Shown: positions 18,453 to 28,558, counted from the stretch's first letter. The stretch is DNA of 64,000 bases from Pseudomonas sp. (GCF_030698175.1 NZ_JAUYNT010000029.1:372001-436000), one strand, 5' to 3'. Program-made: numbers and translations. Notes: generated by a model not told the origin, from the sequence alone.

Positions 18453-20414
18453 TCAGGTCTGAAACTGCTCAATCAAGCGACTTAACTGGCTGTCCAGCTC
18501 GAGGATGCTACTGGCCGCCGCACGGGTTTGCGCAACCGTGCTGACGGTGTGCTCACTGATGCTGTTAGCCCGCGCCAGCCCGACACCAACCGCTGTCGCG
18601 ACCCGTGCTTGCTCACTGGCGGCGCGGGCCATCGACTGAATATTGCTGTCGATGGCATCCACCGCCGAGGTAATCGCCTGCAACGACTCACTGGTTTGCT
18701 CGGTGCTGGCACTGGCGTGACTGACTGCTGTTTGGCTGTCGGCCATCATCTCGATCGCAGCCAGCGTGCGCTGCTGCAAAGCTTGAATGATTTGATGGAT
18801 TTCTTTGGTCGAGTGCTGCGTGCGCTGCGCTAATGAGCGCACCTCATCGGCCACCACCGCAAAGCCACGGCCTTGATCACCCGCGCGCGCGGCTTCAATA
18901 GCGGCATTTAGGGCGAGCAAATTGGTTTGTTCGGCAATCGAGCGAATCACTTCAAGCACCGAATCAATCCGACTGCTGTCGCTGCGTAATGACTCAATCA
19001 CTCCAGCCAGTTTGTTGACTTTTTCAGTCAGGCTGAGCATCGACGCATTATTGGACTGCACCCGACTCAGACCAAGGTCGGCGGATTGGCGCGCATCAAG
19101 AGACAGCTTTGCGGCTAACTGCGCGGTGTCGGCCACCTGCGCGGCGCTGGCCGCCACCTGGGACATCGCCACGGCAATTTGCGCACTCTCATGGCGTTGT
19201 TGCTCAACATCCGCGGCGGCCGCTTTGGCGTTCAGTTGCAACACCTGCGCGGCGCTCTCCAAAGTGTGTGACGCCTGCGCGACCGACGCCACGGTGCGAC
19301 GGATTTTTTCTACAAAGGTATTAAAACTGAGGGCCAAGCGGCCCAAATCATCCTTGCCGTGCACCGGCAAACGTTTGGTCAGGTCGCCCTCGCCCTGCGC
19401 CATGTCCTGCAGCATTCGATTGATTTGCCCCAAAGCGCGGACCAAGGCGCTGCCAACCCCATAGGCCAGCAAACCACCGAACAAGATCGCGGCCAGCACC
19501 AAGCCCCAAAACAGCTGGCTCACCGAGATCACAGTCGCGTTTGCCGCACGGGCGGCGTCCTGCATGGCTTGCATAATATGTTGCTGTAATTGCTGGGCTA
19601 AATCGGCAATCTGCGGATCAAGCTTATCCATTGCCGAAACGGCATCATTGCGGGCCTGCACCAGCAACACCAACTTACTGGCGGCGGCCTTGTACAGATC
19701 GAGCGTCTGCAAGGCTTGGTTGAGTTTGGCTTTGCTGCTGTCACTGCTGGTGCGATCACGCAGTACCGTAATGACATTTTGCGCATTGCCTAACTCGCGC
19801 TGAAACGCCTTGACCTGCTCTGGCTGGTTCTCTTGCAGAAACTGGTAAAGGTACTGACTGCCCAGCAGCAGGTTTCGCATGCCGGCACTGGCATAAAACA
19901 CCGCGTCGAGGTTGAAGTCTTGTTGCGCGTTTTCCAGTACCGAGGAGAGAATTTTTTCGACTGCCGGCCCATGCACATCCAACTGGCTGACCATCAGTTG
20001 CTGGCGCTGCTGACTGATAGGCACCAGTTGCTCACGAAACAAGCGGCTGTACTCGCCGTGCAGGCGCCCTATCTCAGCCAACAACTGCCGCCGCTGAGGA
20101 TCCTGGATGCGTTTATCCGCCTGCTGCAGCGCCAGGTTCAGGCGTTGATCAAGCTCGCTGAATTGCTGCTCGGAACCTTGGTCGGCGCTGCGCGCGTAAT
20201 GGCGCACGCTGAGTTGCAAGCGCGCCATGGCATCGGTTATCTGCGCCAGGTTGTCCATGCTCGGGCCGAGGTCTTGCGTCACTACATCGACACCACTGGC
20301 GACACTGCGCAACGACGAGGTCGAGACCAGCCCCAGCACCACCAGTAAGATGCATAACACCAGCGGCACTATGGCGGTTTTGTAAGCGATGCGCAGATCA
20401 GTAAACCATTGCAT
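18453..20414 (-). CDS. Methyl-accepting chemotaxis protein with helical periplasmic sensor
   Basis: 653 aa. The order is TM1 (about 10-30), a periplasmic region of about 265 residues rich in helices and Gln, TM2 (about 297-320, FWGLVLAAILFGGLLAYGVG), HAMP, then the cytoplasmic coiled-coil signalling domain with the conserved hairpin tip (AEQTNLLALNAAIEAARAG, then GRGFAVVADEVRSLA). The sensor length fits a helical bimodular type such as that of McpS, which binds organic acids; this ligand idea is inference. Start 20414 was chosen for MQWFTDLRIAYK; the frame is open to 20501. No CheR-binding C-terminal pentapeptide. Confidence 0.92.
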   Translation of the reverse strand: MQWFTDLRIAYKTAIVPLVLCILLVVLGLVSTSSLRSVASGVDVVTQDLGPSMDNLAQITDAMARLQLSVRHYARSADQGSEQQFSELDQRLNLALQQADKRIQDPQRRQLLAEIGRLHGEYSRLFREQLVPISQQRQQLMVSQLDVHGPAVEKILSSVLENAQQDFNLDAVFYASAGMRNLLLGSQYLYQFLQENQPEQVKAFQRELGNAQNVITVLRDRTSSDSSKAKLNQALQTLDLYKAAASKLVLLVQARNDAVSAMDKLDPQIADLAQQLQQHIMQAMQDAARAANATVISVSQLFWGLVLAAILFGGLLAYGVGSALVRALGQINRMLQDMAQGEGDLTKRLPVHGKDDLGRLALSFNTFVEKIRRTVASVAQASHTLESAAQVLQLNAKAAAADVEQQRHESAQIAVAMSQVAASAAQVADTAQLAAKLSLDARQSADLGLSRVQSNNASMLSLTEKVNKLAGVIESLRSDSSRIDSVLEVIRSIAEQTNLLALNAAIEAARAGDQGRGFAVVADEVRSLAQRTQHSTKEIHQIIQALQQRTLAAIEMMADSQTAVSHASASTEQTSESLQAITSAVDAIDSNIQSMARAASEQARVATAVGVGLARANSISEHTVSTVAQTRAAASSILELDSQLSRLIEQFQT

Positions 20415-20517
20415 AGGCTGATTACCCCAGTAGTTAGTAAAACAACGCCCCCTAAGGGCCAGCCGGTAAAGCCGATTTTGGCGGTACTGGCAAAATGGCA
20501 TAGCGGTAGTCTAGTAA

Positions 20518-20543
20518 ACAAAAAGGCCACCCGAAGGTGGCCT
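20518..20543 (-). terminator. sucCD operon terminator
   Basis: On the minus strand AGGCCACC-TTCG-GGTGGCCT is followed by TTTTTG. Perfect 8-bp stem with a stable UUCG loop, 22 bp beyond the sucD stop. Confidence 0.93.
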
Positions 20544-20564
20544 AATGTGTGCGACCGCGAGGTT

Positions 20565-21446
20565 TTACTTAATCGCCCAACCGGTCAGCTCGGCCAAGGC
20601 TTTGCCGATGTCAGCTAGCGAACGCACGGTTTTCACCCCGGCGTCTTGCAGGGCGGCGAACTTCTCATCCGCTGTGCCTTTGCCGCCGGAGATGATCGCG
20701 CCGGCGTGGCCCATACGCTTGCCTGCCGGAGCAGTTACACCGGCGATATAGGACACCACCGGCTTGGTCACGTGAGCCTTGATGTAGGCCGCCGCTTCTT
20801 CTTCAGCGGAACCGCCGATCTCACCGATCATCACGATCGCCTCGGTCTTTGGGTCGGCCTGGAACAATTTCAGGATGTCGATGAAGTTGGAACCCGGAAT
20901 CGGGTCACCACCGATGCCCACGCACGTGGACTGACCGAAACCTGCGTCAGTGGTCTGCTTGACCGCTTCATAGGTCAGGGTGCCGGAACGCGAAACGATC
21001 CCGACCTTGCCTGGCAAGTGAATGTGACCTGGCATGATGCCGATCTTGCATTCGCCTGGAGTGATAACGCCTGGGCAGTTAGGGCCGATCAGCACCACAC
21101 CCAGCTCGTCGCACTTAACCTTGGCTTCCAGCATATCGAGCGTCGCGATGCCTTCGGTGATGCAGACGATCAGCTTGATGCCGCCGAACGCCGCTTCCAG
21201 GATCGAGTCCTTGCAAAACGGTGCCGGTACGTAGATCACGCTGGCAGTGGCGCCAGTGGCAGCTACCGCGTCTTTCACTGTGTTGAACACCGGCAGGTCC
21301 AGGTGCGTGGTGCCGCCCTTGCCTGGTGTCACGCCGCCAACCATCTGGGTGCCGTATTCGATGGCTTGCTGGGTGTGGAAACTACCTTGCGAACCGGTAA
21401 TACCCTGGCAGATAACTTTGGTGTCTTTATTGATCAGGACGCTCAT
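20565..21446 (-). CDS. sucD: Succinyl-CoA synthetase alpha subunit
   Basis: 293-aa subunit that binds CoA and carries the phosphohistidine of succinyl-CoA ligase (TCA cycle, substrate-level phosphorylation). The CoA-binding Rossmann part opens with CQGITGSQGSFHT and the phosphorylated His lies in KRMGHAGAIISGGKGTA. Its ATG overlaps the sucC stop by one base (TAATG), which couples the subunits. Last gene of the TCA block, ending at a terminator. Confidence 0.97.
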   Translation of the reverse strand: MSVLINKDTKVICQGITGSQGSFHTQQAIEYGTQMVGGVTPGKGGTTHLDLPVFNTVKDAVAATGATASVIYVPAPFCKDSILEAAFGGIKLIVCITEGIATLDMLEAKVKCDELGVVLIGPNCPGVITPGECKIGIMPGHIHLPGKVGIVSRSGTLTYEAVKQTTDAGFGQSTCVGIGGDPIPGSNFIDILKLFQADPKTEAIVMIGEIGGSAEEEAAAYIKAHVTKPVVSYIAGVTAPAGKRMGHAGAIISGGKGTADEKFAALQDAGVKTVRSLADIGKALAELTGWAIK

Positions 21447-22612
21447 TATTTGCCCTCCGCAGCTTTGACAACTTGTTGAGCGGCATCGGTCAGGCTAGTG
21501 GCCGCGATAATATTCAAACCGCTTTCAGCCAGCACTTTAGCGCCGAGTTCTGCATTGTTACCTTCCAGACGCACGACCACCGGAATCTTCACGCCGACTT
21601 CTTTGACTGCGCCGATGATGCCTTCGGCAATCATGTCGCAACGTACGATGCCGCCGAAGATATTGACCAATACGGCCGCAACATTGCTGTCGGACAGGAT
21701 GATCTTGAACGCTTCGGTAACCCGCTCTTTGGTTGCGCCGCCGCCCACATCGAGGAAGTTGGCTGGCTTACCACCGTGCAGATTGACGATATCCATGGTG
21801 CCCATGGCCAGGCCTGCACCGTTAACCATGCAGCCGATGTTGCCATCCAAAGCCACGTAGTTGAGTTCGAACTTGGCGGCGTGAGCCTCACGCGGATCAT
21901 CTTGCGATGGATCGTGCATGGCGCGCAGTTTTGGCTGGCGGTACATGGCGTTGGCGTCGATGTTGATCTTGGCGTCCAGGCAATGCAGATTGCCGTCCGC
22001 CTTGATTACCAGCGGATTCACTTCCAGCAGGGCCAGATCGTAGTCTTGGAACAACTTCGCCAAGCCGATAAAAATATGGGTGAACTGCTTAACTTGATCG
22101 CCCTTCAGACCCAGCTGAAATGCCAGCTCACGACCTTGGTAAGGTTGCGCGCCAACCAGCGGATCAATCGTGGCTTTAAGGATTTTTTCCGGGGTGTCGT
22201 GGGCGATTTTCTCGATGTCCACGCCACCTTCGGTGGAGGCCATAAACACAATACGGCGGCTAGAGCGATCAACCACAGCGCCCAGATACAGTTCTTTGGC
22301 GATGTCGGTGCAGGACTCAACCAGAATCTTGGTTACCGGCTGACCCGCAGCATCAGTCTGATAAGTCACCAGACGCTTACCCAACCATTGCTGGGCAAAG
22401 GCCTTGGCCTCGTCCTTATTGCGAACCAGCTTAACGCCACCCGCCTTGCCGCGACCACCGGCATGCACCTGGGCTTTAACCACCCACTCGGTGCCACCAA
22501 TTTTATCGCAGGCCTCGGCGGCCGCTTCCGGGGTGTCTACCGCGAAACCAATAGACACCGGCAAACCATATTCAGCAAACAGCTGCTTACCCTGATACTC
22601 GTGGAGATTCAT
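21446..22612 (-). CDS. sucC: Succinyl-CoA synthetase beta subunit
   Basis: 388-aa subunit with an N-terminal ATP-grasp domain (MNLHEYQGKQLFAEYGLP, then VKAQVHAGGRGKAGGVKL) and a C-terminal CoA-ligase domain (NIFGGIVRCDMIAEGI). It works with SucD. It lies 178 bp after lpd, and that gap holds two hairpins. Confidence 0.97.
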   Translation of the reverse strand: MNLHEYQGKQLFAEYGLPVSIGFAVDTPEAAAEACDKIGGTEWVVKAQVHAGGRGKAGGVKLVRNKDEAKAFAQQWLGKRLVTYQTDAAGQPVTKILVESCTDIAKELYLGAVVDRSSRRIVFMASTEGGVDIEKIAHDTPEKILKATIDPLVGAQPYQGRELAFQLGLKGDQVKQFTHIFIGLAKLFQDYDLALLEVNPLVIKADGNLHCLDAKINIDANAMYRQPKLRAMHDPSQDDPREAHAAKFELNYVALDGNIGCMVNGAGLAMGTMDIVNLHGGKPANFLDVGGGATKERVTEAFKIILSDSNVAAVLVNIFGGIVRCDMIAEGIIGAVKEVGVKIPVVVRLEGNNAELGAKVLAESGLNIIAATSLTDAAQQVVKAAEGK

Positions 22613-22648
22613 GCTTATCTACCGTCTTCGTTTAAGTATTGCGCATAC

Positions 22649-22673
22649 GGCGCTGCGCTTGTGACGCGGCGCC
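22649..22673 (-). other. Intergenic hairpin in the lpd-sucC leader, sucC-proximal
   Basis: GGCGC-T-GCG and CGC-G-GCGCC arms with a 7-nt loop, about 37 bp upstream of the sucC start. No U-tract follows in the sense direction, so an RNA-stability or translation role is more likely than termination; not proven. Confidence 0.45.
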
Positions 22674-22719
22674 ACCTGGGACTACTTTGCGTGATCAGAA
22701 CAGTACGACAATCATTCCA

Positions 22720-22747
22720 CGGTGAATCTTGAACTCAAGACTCACCG
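22720..22747 (-). other. Intergenic hairpin downstream of lpd
   Basis: CGGTGA-A-TCTTGA and TCAAGA-C-TCACCG with only a 2-nt loop: a 13-bp stem with one mismatch, in the 178-bp lpd-sucC gap. It is not followed by a U-tract. It may protect a processed 3' end of the upstream message (inference). Confidence 0.55.
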
Positions 22748-22790
22748 CAGTCCGCTAGCCGCGTTTATTATTATTTTTACGCTTTTTCAA

Positions 22791-24227
22791 TTAACGTTTT
22801 TTACGGTTGGCCATATGAATGGCGTGGCCATTCACCGCCAGAGCAGCTTCGTGCAAGGCTTCCGACAAGGTTGGATGGGAGAAAACCATCATGCCTAAGT
22901 CTTCGGCGCTGGTACCAAACTCCATACCAATTGCACCCTGCTGCACCAGTTCGGCAGCGCTCGGGCCAATCACGTGCACACCCAAAACGCGGTCGGTTTT
23001 GGCGTCGGCAATTACTTTGACAAAACCGGCAGTATCGTTGGCCGCCATTGCCCGGCCACTGGCCGCGAATGGGAAGGTGCCGACGTTGATTTCAACGCCT
23101 TCAGCCTTCAGGGCTTGTTCGGTTTTGCCTACCCACGCGATCTCCGGATGGGTGTAGATCACGCCAGGAATCAGGTCGTAGTTCATCTGCGCTTTGTGCC
23201 CGGCGATACGCTCGGCAACCATTACGCCTTCTTCTGAAGCCTTGTGCGCCAACATTGGCCCACGCACCACGTCGCCGATTGCATATACGCCTGGAACGCT
23301 GGTGGCGCAGTAATCATCAACAAAGATGAAACCACGCTCATCCAGAGTTACGCCGCTGTCGCTGGCGAGCAAGTCTTGCGTCACTGGACGACGGCCAACC
23401 GCCACAATCAGCTTATCAAAGGTCAGCTTTTGCTCGCCTTCAGCGTCGATAAAGCTAACGATGACTTGCTTCTTCTTCACTTCCGAGCCGGTAACCCGGG
23501 CGCCCAAGCGAATGTTCAAGCCTTGCTTGGTCAGAATCTTCAAGGCTTCTTTGGCGATCTGATCATCGGCCGATGGCAGGAACTTGTCTTGCGCCTCCAG
23601 CACCACCACTTCAGCGCCCAAACGGGCCCACACCGAACCCAACTCCAGGCCAATAACGCCGGCACCAATTACCCCGAGTTTCTTCGGTACTGACTGGAAA
23701 TCCAACGCACCAGTGGAGTCGACCACGGTGTCGTGGTTAACCGGCGCCGGTGGAATATCGATAGGCCGCGAGCCCGAGGCGATGATGATGTTGGCGGCTT
23801 CAACTACTTGGGTTTTGCCATCGGAACCGGTAATTTCAACTTGTTTGCCCGCCAACAGCTTGCCGTGACCTTCCAGCAGGGTCACGCCATTGGCTTTCAA
23901 CAGGGTGCTTACACCACCGGTGAGGTTTTTCACGATGCTATTTTTGCGCGCAACCATGGCGGGCACATCCATAGTCACGCCGGTGGCCTCGATGCCGTGA
24001 ATGGCAAAACCAACGTGGGCTTCGTGATACTTATACGAGCTATCCAACAATGCCTTCGATGGAATACAACCGACGTTCAGGCAGGTACCACCGAGGGCAA
24101 CTTTGCCGTCTTTGTCTTGATAACGTTCGATACAGGCGGTTTTGAGACCCAGTTGCGCGGCCTTGATGGCAGCCACATAGCCGCCGGGACCGGCACCTAT
24201 CACTACCACGTCGAATTTCTGCGTCAT
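22791..24227 (-). CDS. lpdG: Dihydrolipoamide dehydrogenase (E3)
   Basis: 478-aa FAD-dependent disulphide oxidoreductase that reoxidises dihydrolipoyl groups of the 2-oxoglutarate (and possibly other) dehydrogenase complexes. FAD-binding GAGPGGYVAA is at the N-terminus, the redox pair is in GGTCLNVGCIPSK, the NAD-binding GAGVIGLELGSVW is central, and the C-terminal dimerisation domain has the HPTLSEALHEA active-site motif. ATG 24227 follows GAAGGAAAG and gives the usual length; the frame is open 18 codons further. Confidence 0.96.
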   Translation of the reverse strand: MTQKFDVVVIGAGPGGYVAAIKAAQLGLKTACIERYQDKDGKVALGGTCLNVGCIPSKALLDSSYKYHEAHVGFAIHGIEATGVTMDVPAMVARKNSIVKNLTGGVSTLLKANGVTLLEGHGKLLAGKQVEITGSDGKTQVVEAANIIIASGSRPIDIPPAPVNHDTVVDSTGALDFQSVPKKLGVIGAGVIGLELGSVWARLGAEVVVLEAQDKFLPSADDQIAKEALKILTKQGLNIRLGARVTGSEVKKKQVIVSFIDAEGEQKLTFDKLIVAVGRRPVTQDLLASDSGVTLDERGFIFVDDYCATSVPGVYAIGDVVRGPMLAHKASEEGVMVAERIAGHKAQMNYDLIPGVIYTHPEIAWVGKTEQALKAEGVEINVGTFPFAASGRAMAANDTAGFVKVIADAKTDRVLGVHVIGPSAAELVQQGAIGMEFGTSAEDLGMMVFSHPTLSEALHEAALAVNGHAIHMANRKKR

Positions 24228-24290
24228 AACTCTTTCCTTCTCGGGTAAAACCAGGCGGTCTCTGGTGGAGGCCGCCGACAAAGAACTGGC

Positions 24291-25499
24291 TTAGATATCC
24301 AGCAGCAAACGCGCCGGATCTTCCAGCAAGTTCTTGATGGTGACCAGGAAGGTCACGGCTTCCTTGCCATCAATCAAACGGTGATCGTAGGACAGCGCCA
24401 GGTACATCATTGGCCGGATAACCACCTGACCATTGATCGCCATTGGCCGCTGCAGAATGTTGTGCATGCCCAAGATCGCTGCTTGCGGCGGGTTAACAAT
24501 CGGCGTCGACATCATCGAGCCGAAAGTACCACCGTTGGTGATGGTGAAGGTGCCGCCAGTCATGTCGTCCATCGACAGCTTACCGTCGCGGGCCTTCTTG
24601 CCGAAGGTGGCGATGCCGCCTTCGATTTCAGCCAGGCTCATGAGTTCTGCGTTACGCAGCACCGGAACCACCAGGCCACGGTCGCTGGACACGGCAACAC
24701 CCACGTCGGCGTAACCGTGGTAAACGATGTCGGTACCGTCGATCGAAGCGTTGACCGCCGGGAAGCGTTTCAGCGCTTCGGTGGTCGCCTTCACGAAGAA
24801 CGACATAAAGCCCAGGCGTACGCCGTTATGGGATTTCTCGAACAGGTCCTTGTACTTCGAACGCAGGGCCATGACTTCGGTCATGTCGACTTCGTTAAAG
24901 GTGGTCAGCATCGCCATGTTCGATTGAGCTTCAACCAGACGCTTGGCAACGGTAGCCCGCACGCGGGTCATGGGAACGCGTTTTTCGACCCGTTCACCGG
25001 CCGCCGTTTGCACCACGGCAACGGTTGCAGCAACTGGTTTAGCCACCGCAACAGGGGCGGCTTTTTTCGCGGCAATGGCGGCAACCACGTCTTCTTTGGT
25101 CACCCGGCCATCTTTGCCGGTGGTGGCGATAAGGCTCATGTCGATGCCGTTTTCTTCGGCCAATTTACGTGCAGCAGGTGCTGCCAGCAGCTCAGCCGAA
25201 GTGCTCGGGGCTGCGGCTTGCGCGGCAACCAGCGGCGCGGCGACCGAAGTTGAGCCAACGGCACCGGCTTCAACCAAAGCAATCAGCTCTGCGGAGAGCA
25301 CGGTGTCGCCTTCATTTTTCAGCACTTTAACCAACACACCGTCCGCCGGCGCAACCACTTCCAAAACCACTTTATCGGTTTCGATATCAACCAGCAGCTC
25401 ATCGCGCTTAACAACATCGCCCGGCTGCTTGTGCCAAGTGGCTACGGTGCCGTCGGCAATCGACTCGGGGAAAGTGGGGGCTTTAATTTCGATAGCCAT
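24291..25499 (-). CDS. sucB: 2-oxoglutarate dehydrogenase E2, dihydrolipoyl succinyltransferase
   Basis: 402-aa core subunit of the 2-oxoglutarate dehydrogenase complex. It has an N-terminal lipoyl domain (lipoyl-lysine in DIETDKVVLEV, about residue 43), an Ala/Val linker, an E3-binding domain (ARKLAEENGIDMSLIATTGKDGRVTKED, split by family alignment) and a C-terminal catalytic domain with the HRLIDGKEAV active-site motif. It uses an AAGGAA ribosome site and lies 42 bp after sucA. Confidence 0.97.
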   Translation of the reverse strand: MAIEIKAPTFPESIADGTVATWHKQPGDVVKRDELLVDIETDKVVLEVVAPADGVLVKVLKNEGDTVLSAELIALVEAGAVGSTSVAAPLVAAQAAAPSTSAELLAAPAARKLAEENGIDMSLIATTGKDGRVTKEDVVAAIAAKKAAPVAVAKPVAATVAVVQTAAGERVEKRVPMTRVRATVAKRLVEAQSNMAMLTTFNEVDMTEVMALRSKYKDLFEKSHNGVRLGFMSFFVKATTEALKRFPAVNASIDGTDIVYHGYADVGVAVSSDRGLVVPVLRNAELMSLAEIEGGIATFGKKARDGKLSMDDMTGGTFTITNGGTFGSMMSTPIVNPPQAAILGMHNILQRPMAINGQVVIRPMMYLALSYDHRLIDGKEAVTFLVTIKNLLEDPARLLLDI

Positions 25500-25541
25500 T
25501 GTGTGTAATTCCTTAAATTCGGTTCGTTCTGGACGAGGGCG

Positions 25542-28373
25542 TTAAACAGTAAAAGCGTCTTGCAACAGTTTGGCCTGCTGCTCCGCGTGCATCGAGGCAT
25601 AACCACAGGCCGGTGCTGCCGAGCCCTCACGGCCGGCGTACTCAAGAAACAAGGTTTTCTTGTGCGCAGTGGCGATCCGCCGCATGTGATGCTGACTGCA
25701 ATACCAAGCGCCCTGGTTCATTGGCTCTTCCTGACACCAAACAATGTGCTTGAGGTTTTTGTAGGGCGCTAAGACTTCCGCCAAATCCTCTTCCGGGAAC
25801 GGATACAGCTGCTCCAAACGGACGATAGCGATGTCTTCGCGGCCTTCGTTGCGGCGTTTTTCCAGCAAGTCGTAATAGACCTTGCCGCTGCACAGCACGA
25901 CCCGCTCGACCTTCTTCGCGTCATGCGGATCAGTCTCACCTATTACTGTCTGGAACGAACCTTCGGCCAACTCCTCCAGTGTCGAGATAGCCATCTTATG
26001 CCGCAGCAACGATTTAGGCGTCAATGCGACCAAAGGCTTACGCAGCGGGCGAATCACCTGGCGACGCAGCATATGGTAGACCTGCGCCGGGGTGGTTGGC
26101 ACACACACCTGAATGTTGTGCTCGGCGCATAGCTGCAAGTAACGCTCAAGGCGTGCCGATGAGTGCTCTGGCCCCTGCCCTTCATAACCGTGTGGCAGCA
26201 ACATGGTCAGACCGCACAAACGGCCCCACTTGTGCTCACCACTGGTGATGAACTGATCGACCACCACCTGGGCACCGTTGGCAAAGTCGCCGAACTGCGC
26301 CTCCCAAATCACCAAGGCATTCGGCGTGGTGGTTGAGTAACCGTACTCAAAGGCCAGCACGGCCTCCTCCGACAGCAGCGAGTCATACAGATCGAAGCGG
26401 GGTTGATCTTTGAACAGGTGCTGCAAGGCGATATGGGTCGAGCCATCCTTCTGGTTGTGCAGCGCCGCGTGACGGTGCGAGAAGGTGCCACGGCCAACAT
26501 CCTGACCGGTTAAGCGGATTGAATGGCCTTCGAACAACAGGGTCGCGTAGGCCAAAGTTTCGGCGTAACCCCAGTTGATCGGCAAGGCGCCGGCGGTCAT
26601 TTTTTGCCGGTCTTCGAGGATCTTCGAGACCTGTCGCTGAACGATAAAACCGTCCGGAATTTCCAGCAGCTTAGCCGCCAGTTCCTGCAGGGTTTTCAGC
26701 TCAAAGCGGGTGTCATGCCGGGCATTCCAGGCGTGACCCAGGTACGGGCGCCAATCGACGAACAGCTCGCTATTGGGCTCTTTAACCAGGCTTTTAACCA
26801 CGTGCAAGCCGTTATCCAGCGCGTTGCGGTATTCATCCACCTTGGCCTGTACGCTCTCGTTATCGAGGCTGCCAAACTGAACCAATGTTTCGGCATACAA
26901 CTCGCGCGTGGTCCGCTGCTTAACGATCTGCTGATACATGATTGGCTGGGTGCCATTCGGCTCATCAGCCTCGTTATGCCCGCGGCGGCGGTAGCAAACC
27001 AGGTCAAGCACCACGTCACGCTTGAACTGCATGCGGTAATCGACTGCCAGTTGCGTGACAAACAACACGGCTTCCGGATCATCACCATTAACATGCAAAA
27101 TCGGCGCTTGAATCATCTTGGCAACGTCCGTGCAGTACTCGGTGGAGCGCGAGTCTTCCGGGTTGCTGATGGTGAAGCCGACTTGGTTGTTGATGACGAT
27201 ATGGATGGTGCCGCCCGTTTTAAAACCACGGGTCTGCGACATCTGGAAGGTTTCCATCACCACGCCTTGACCGGCAAACGCCGCGTCACCGTGCAGCGAT
27301 ACCGGCAGTACCATGTCACCGGTGGCATCCAGACGGCGATCCTGTCGAGCGCGTACCGAGCCCTCAACCACGGGTGAGACAATTTCCAAGTGGGATGGGT
27401 TAAACGCCATCGCCAAGTGGACTTCGCCGCCACTGGTCATCACATTGGAGGAGAAACCCTGGTGATATTTGACGTCGCCGGAGCCAAGCTCGGCTTTCTT
27501 CTTGCCTTCAAACTCGTCAAATAAATCCCGCGGATTCTTGCCGAAGGTGTTCACCAGCACGTTTAAACGGCCACGGTGGGCCATGCCGATGATGATCTCT
27601 TTAGTGCCGTAGGAGCCCGAACGCTGGATCACTTCATCGAGCATCGGGATCAAGCTCTCGGCGCCTTCCAAACCAAAGCGTTTGGTGCCCGGGTACTTGG
27701 TGCCGAGGTATTTTTCCAAACCTTCAGCAGCCGTTAAGCGCTCAAGTAAATGGCTCTGCACCTCAGCGGAAATCTGTGGTCGGCCGCGCACGCTTTCGAG
27801 GCGCTGCTGAAACCACTTACGCTGCTCGGAGTCGACGATATGGGTAAATTCAGCGCCGATGGTTTGGCAATAGGTTTGCCGTAACGCATCGTGAATCTCG
27901 CGCAAGCTCGCTTCTTCTTTACCGATACACAGCCCGCCAGTATGGAAGGTGGTATCCAGATCGGCGGCGGTCAGACCGTAATGATTAATCGACAAATCAT
28001 CGGGTGCGGTGCGGTGCCATAAGCCTAAAGGGTCAAGCGTTGCGGCTTGGTGCCCGCGCATGCGGTAAGCCTGAATCAGCCGCAGGACTTCTACCTGCTT
28101 CTTTTCATGCTCAGAGCTTACGCTGCCAGCAGACACCGGTTGGGCGCGGCGCTGGTTTTTGGCCAATAGAACGAAGTGATCGCGCACGGTTGAGTGCGAA
28201 ACGTCGGTGACAGAACTGCCGTCAGCCGGCAACTTCTGGAAATAGGTGCGCCATTCATCTGGCACAGCGTTAGGATCGTGCAGGTAAAGCTCATAGAGCT
28301 CTTCCACGTAGGCAGCATTACCACCGGATAGGTGGGCACTGTCCCACATGCGCTGCATCACGCTTTCTTGCAT
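25542..28373 (-). CDS. sucA: 2-oxoglutarate dehydrogenase E1 (thiamine diphosphate)
   Basis: 943-aa E1 subunit that decarboxylates 2-oxoglutarate and passes the succinyl group to SucB. The N-terminal E2-binding segment (AYVEELYELYLHDPNAVPDEW), the ThDP domain with GMAHRGRLNVL and GDAAFAGQGVV, and the C-terminal transketolase-like domain (GYEGQGPEHSSARLERYL) are all present. Full length for the family. It is preceded by a 252-bp gap after sdhB that contains two hairpins. Confidence 0.97.
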   Translation of the reverse strand: MQESVMQRMWDSAHLSGGNAAYVEELYELYLHDPNAVPDEWRTYFQKLPADGSSVTDVSHSTVRDHFVLLAKNQRRAQPVSAGSVSSEHEKKQVEVLRLIQAYRMRGHQAATLDPLGLWHRTAPDDLSINHYGLTAADLDTTFHTGGLCIGKEEASLREIHDALRQTYCQTIGAEFTHIVDSEQRKWFQQRLESVRGRPQISAEVQSHLLERLTAAEGLEKYLGTKYPGTKRFGLEGAESLIPMLDEVIQRSGSYGTKEIIIGMAHRGRLNVLVNTFGKNPRDLFDEFEGKKKAELGSGDVKYHQGFSSNVMTSGGEVHLAMAFNPSHLEIVSPVVEGSVRARQDRRLDATGDMVLPVSLHGDAAFAGQGVVMETFQMSQTRGFKTGGTIHIVINNQVGFTISNPEDSRSTEYCTDVAKMIQAPILHVNGDDPEAVLFVTQLAVDYRMQFKRDVVLDLVCYRRRGHNEADEPNGTQPIMYQQIVKQRTTRELYAETLVQFGSLDNESVQAKVDEYRNALDNGLHVVKSLVKEPNSELFVDWRPYLGHAWNARHDTRFELKTLQELAAKLLEIPDGFIVQRQVSKILEDRQKMTAGALPINWGYAETLAYATLLFEGHSIRLTGQDVGRGTFSHRHAALHNQKDGSTHIALQHLFKDQPRFDLYDSLLSEEAVLAFEYGYSTTTPNALVIWEAQFGDFANGAQVVVDQFITSGEHKWGRLCGLTMLLPHGYEGQGPEHSSARLERYLQLCAEHNIQVCVPTTPAQVYHMLRRQVIRPLRKPLVALTPKSLLRHKMAISTLEELAEGSFQTVIGETDPHDAKKVERVVLCSGKVYYDLLEKRRNEGREDIAIVRLEQLYPFPEEDLAEVLAPYKNLKHIVWCQEEPMNQGAWYCSQHHMRRIATAHKKTLFLEYAGREGSAAPACGYASMHAEQQAKLLQDAFTV

Positions 28374-28530
28374 GCTCGGTCACCCTCGGTAAGGGGACAC
28401 CATCGGCGTAGATACGCAGCACGGCACAAACTTAGGCCTAGAGTAGCGACTAGGTAAGAGCCACCACGGATCCTGCAGATAGTCCGGGTACCAGCCCGGA
28501 TGCCCCTGCTGGTCGTCATATTTTCGACAT

Positions 28531-28558
28531 ATAAAAGCGCGGCTTTGTGAGCTGCGCT
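28531..28558 (-). terminator. Candidate partial terminator between sdhB and sucA
   Basis: On the minus strand AGCGC-A-GC ... GC-C-GCGCT is followed by TTTTAT. The stem has one mismatch and the U-tract is short, so it could end part of the sdhCDAB transcript rather than all of it. Confidence 0.45.

Noticed and set aside
21473..22732. Open frame of 419 codons antisense to sucC
   Set aside because: Shadow of a highly conserved gene, with no ribosome site or family features.
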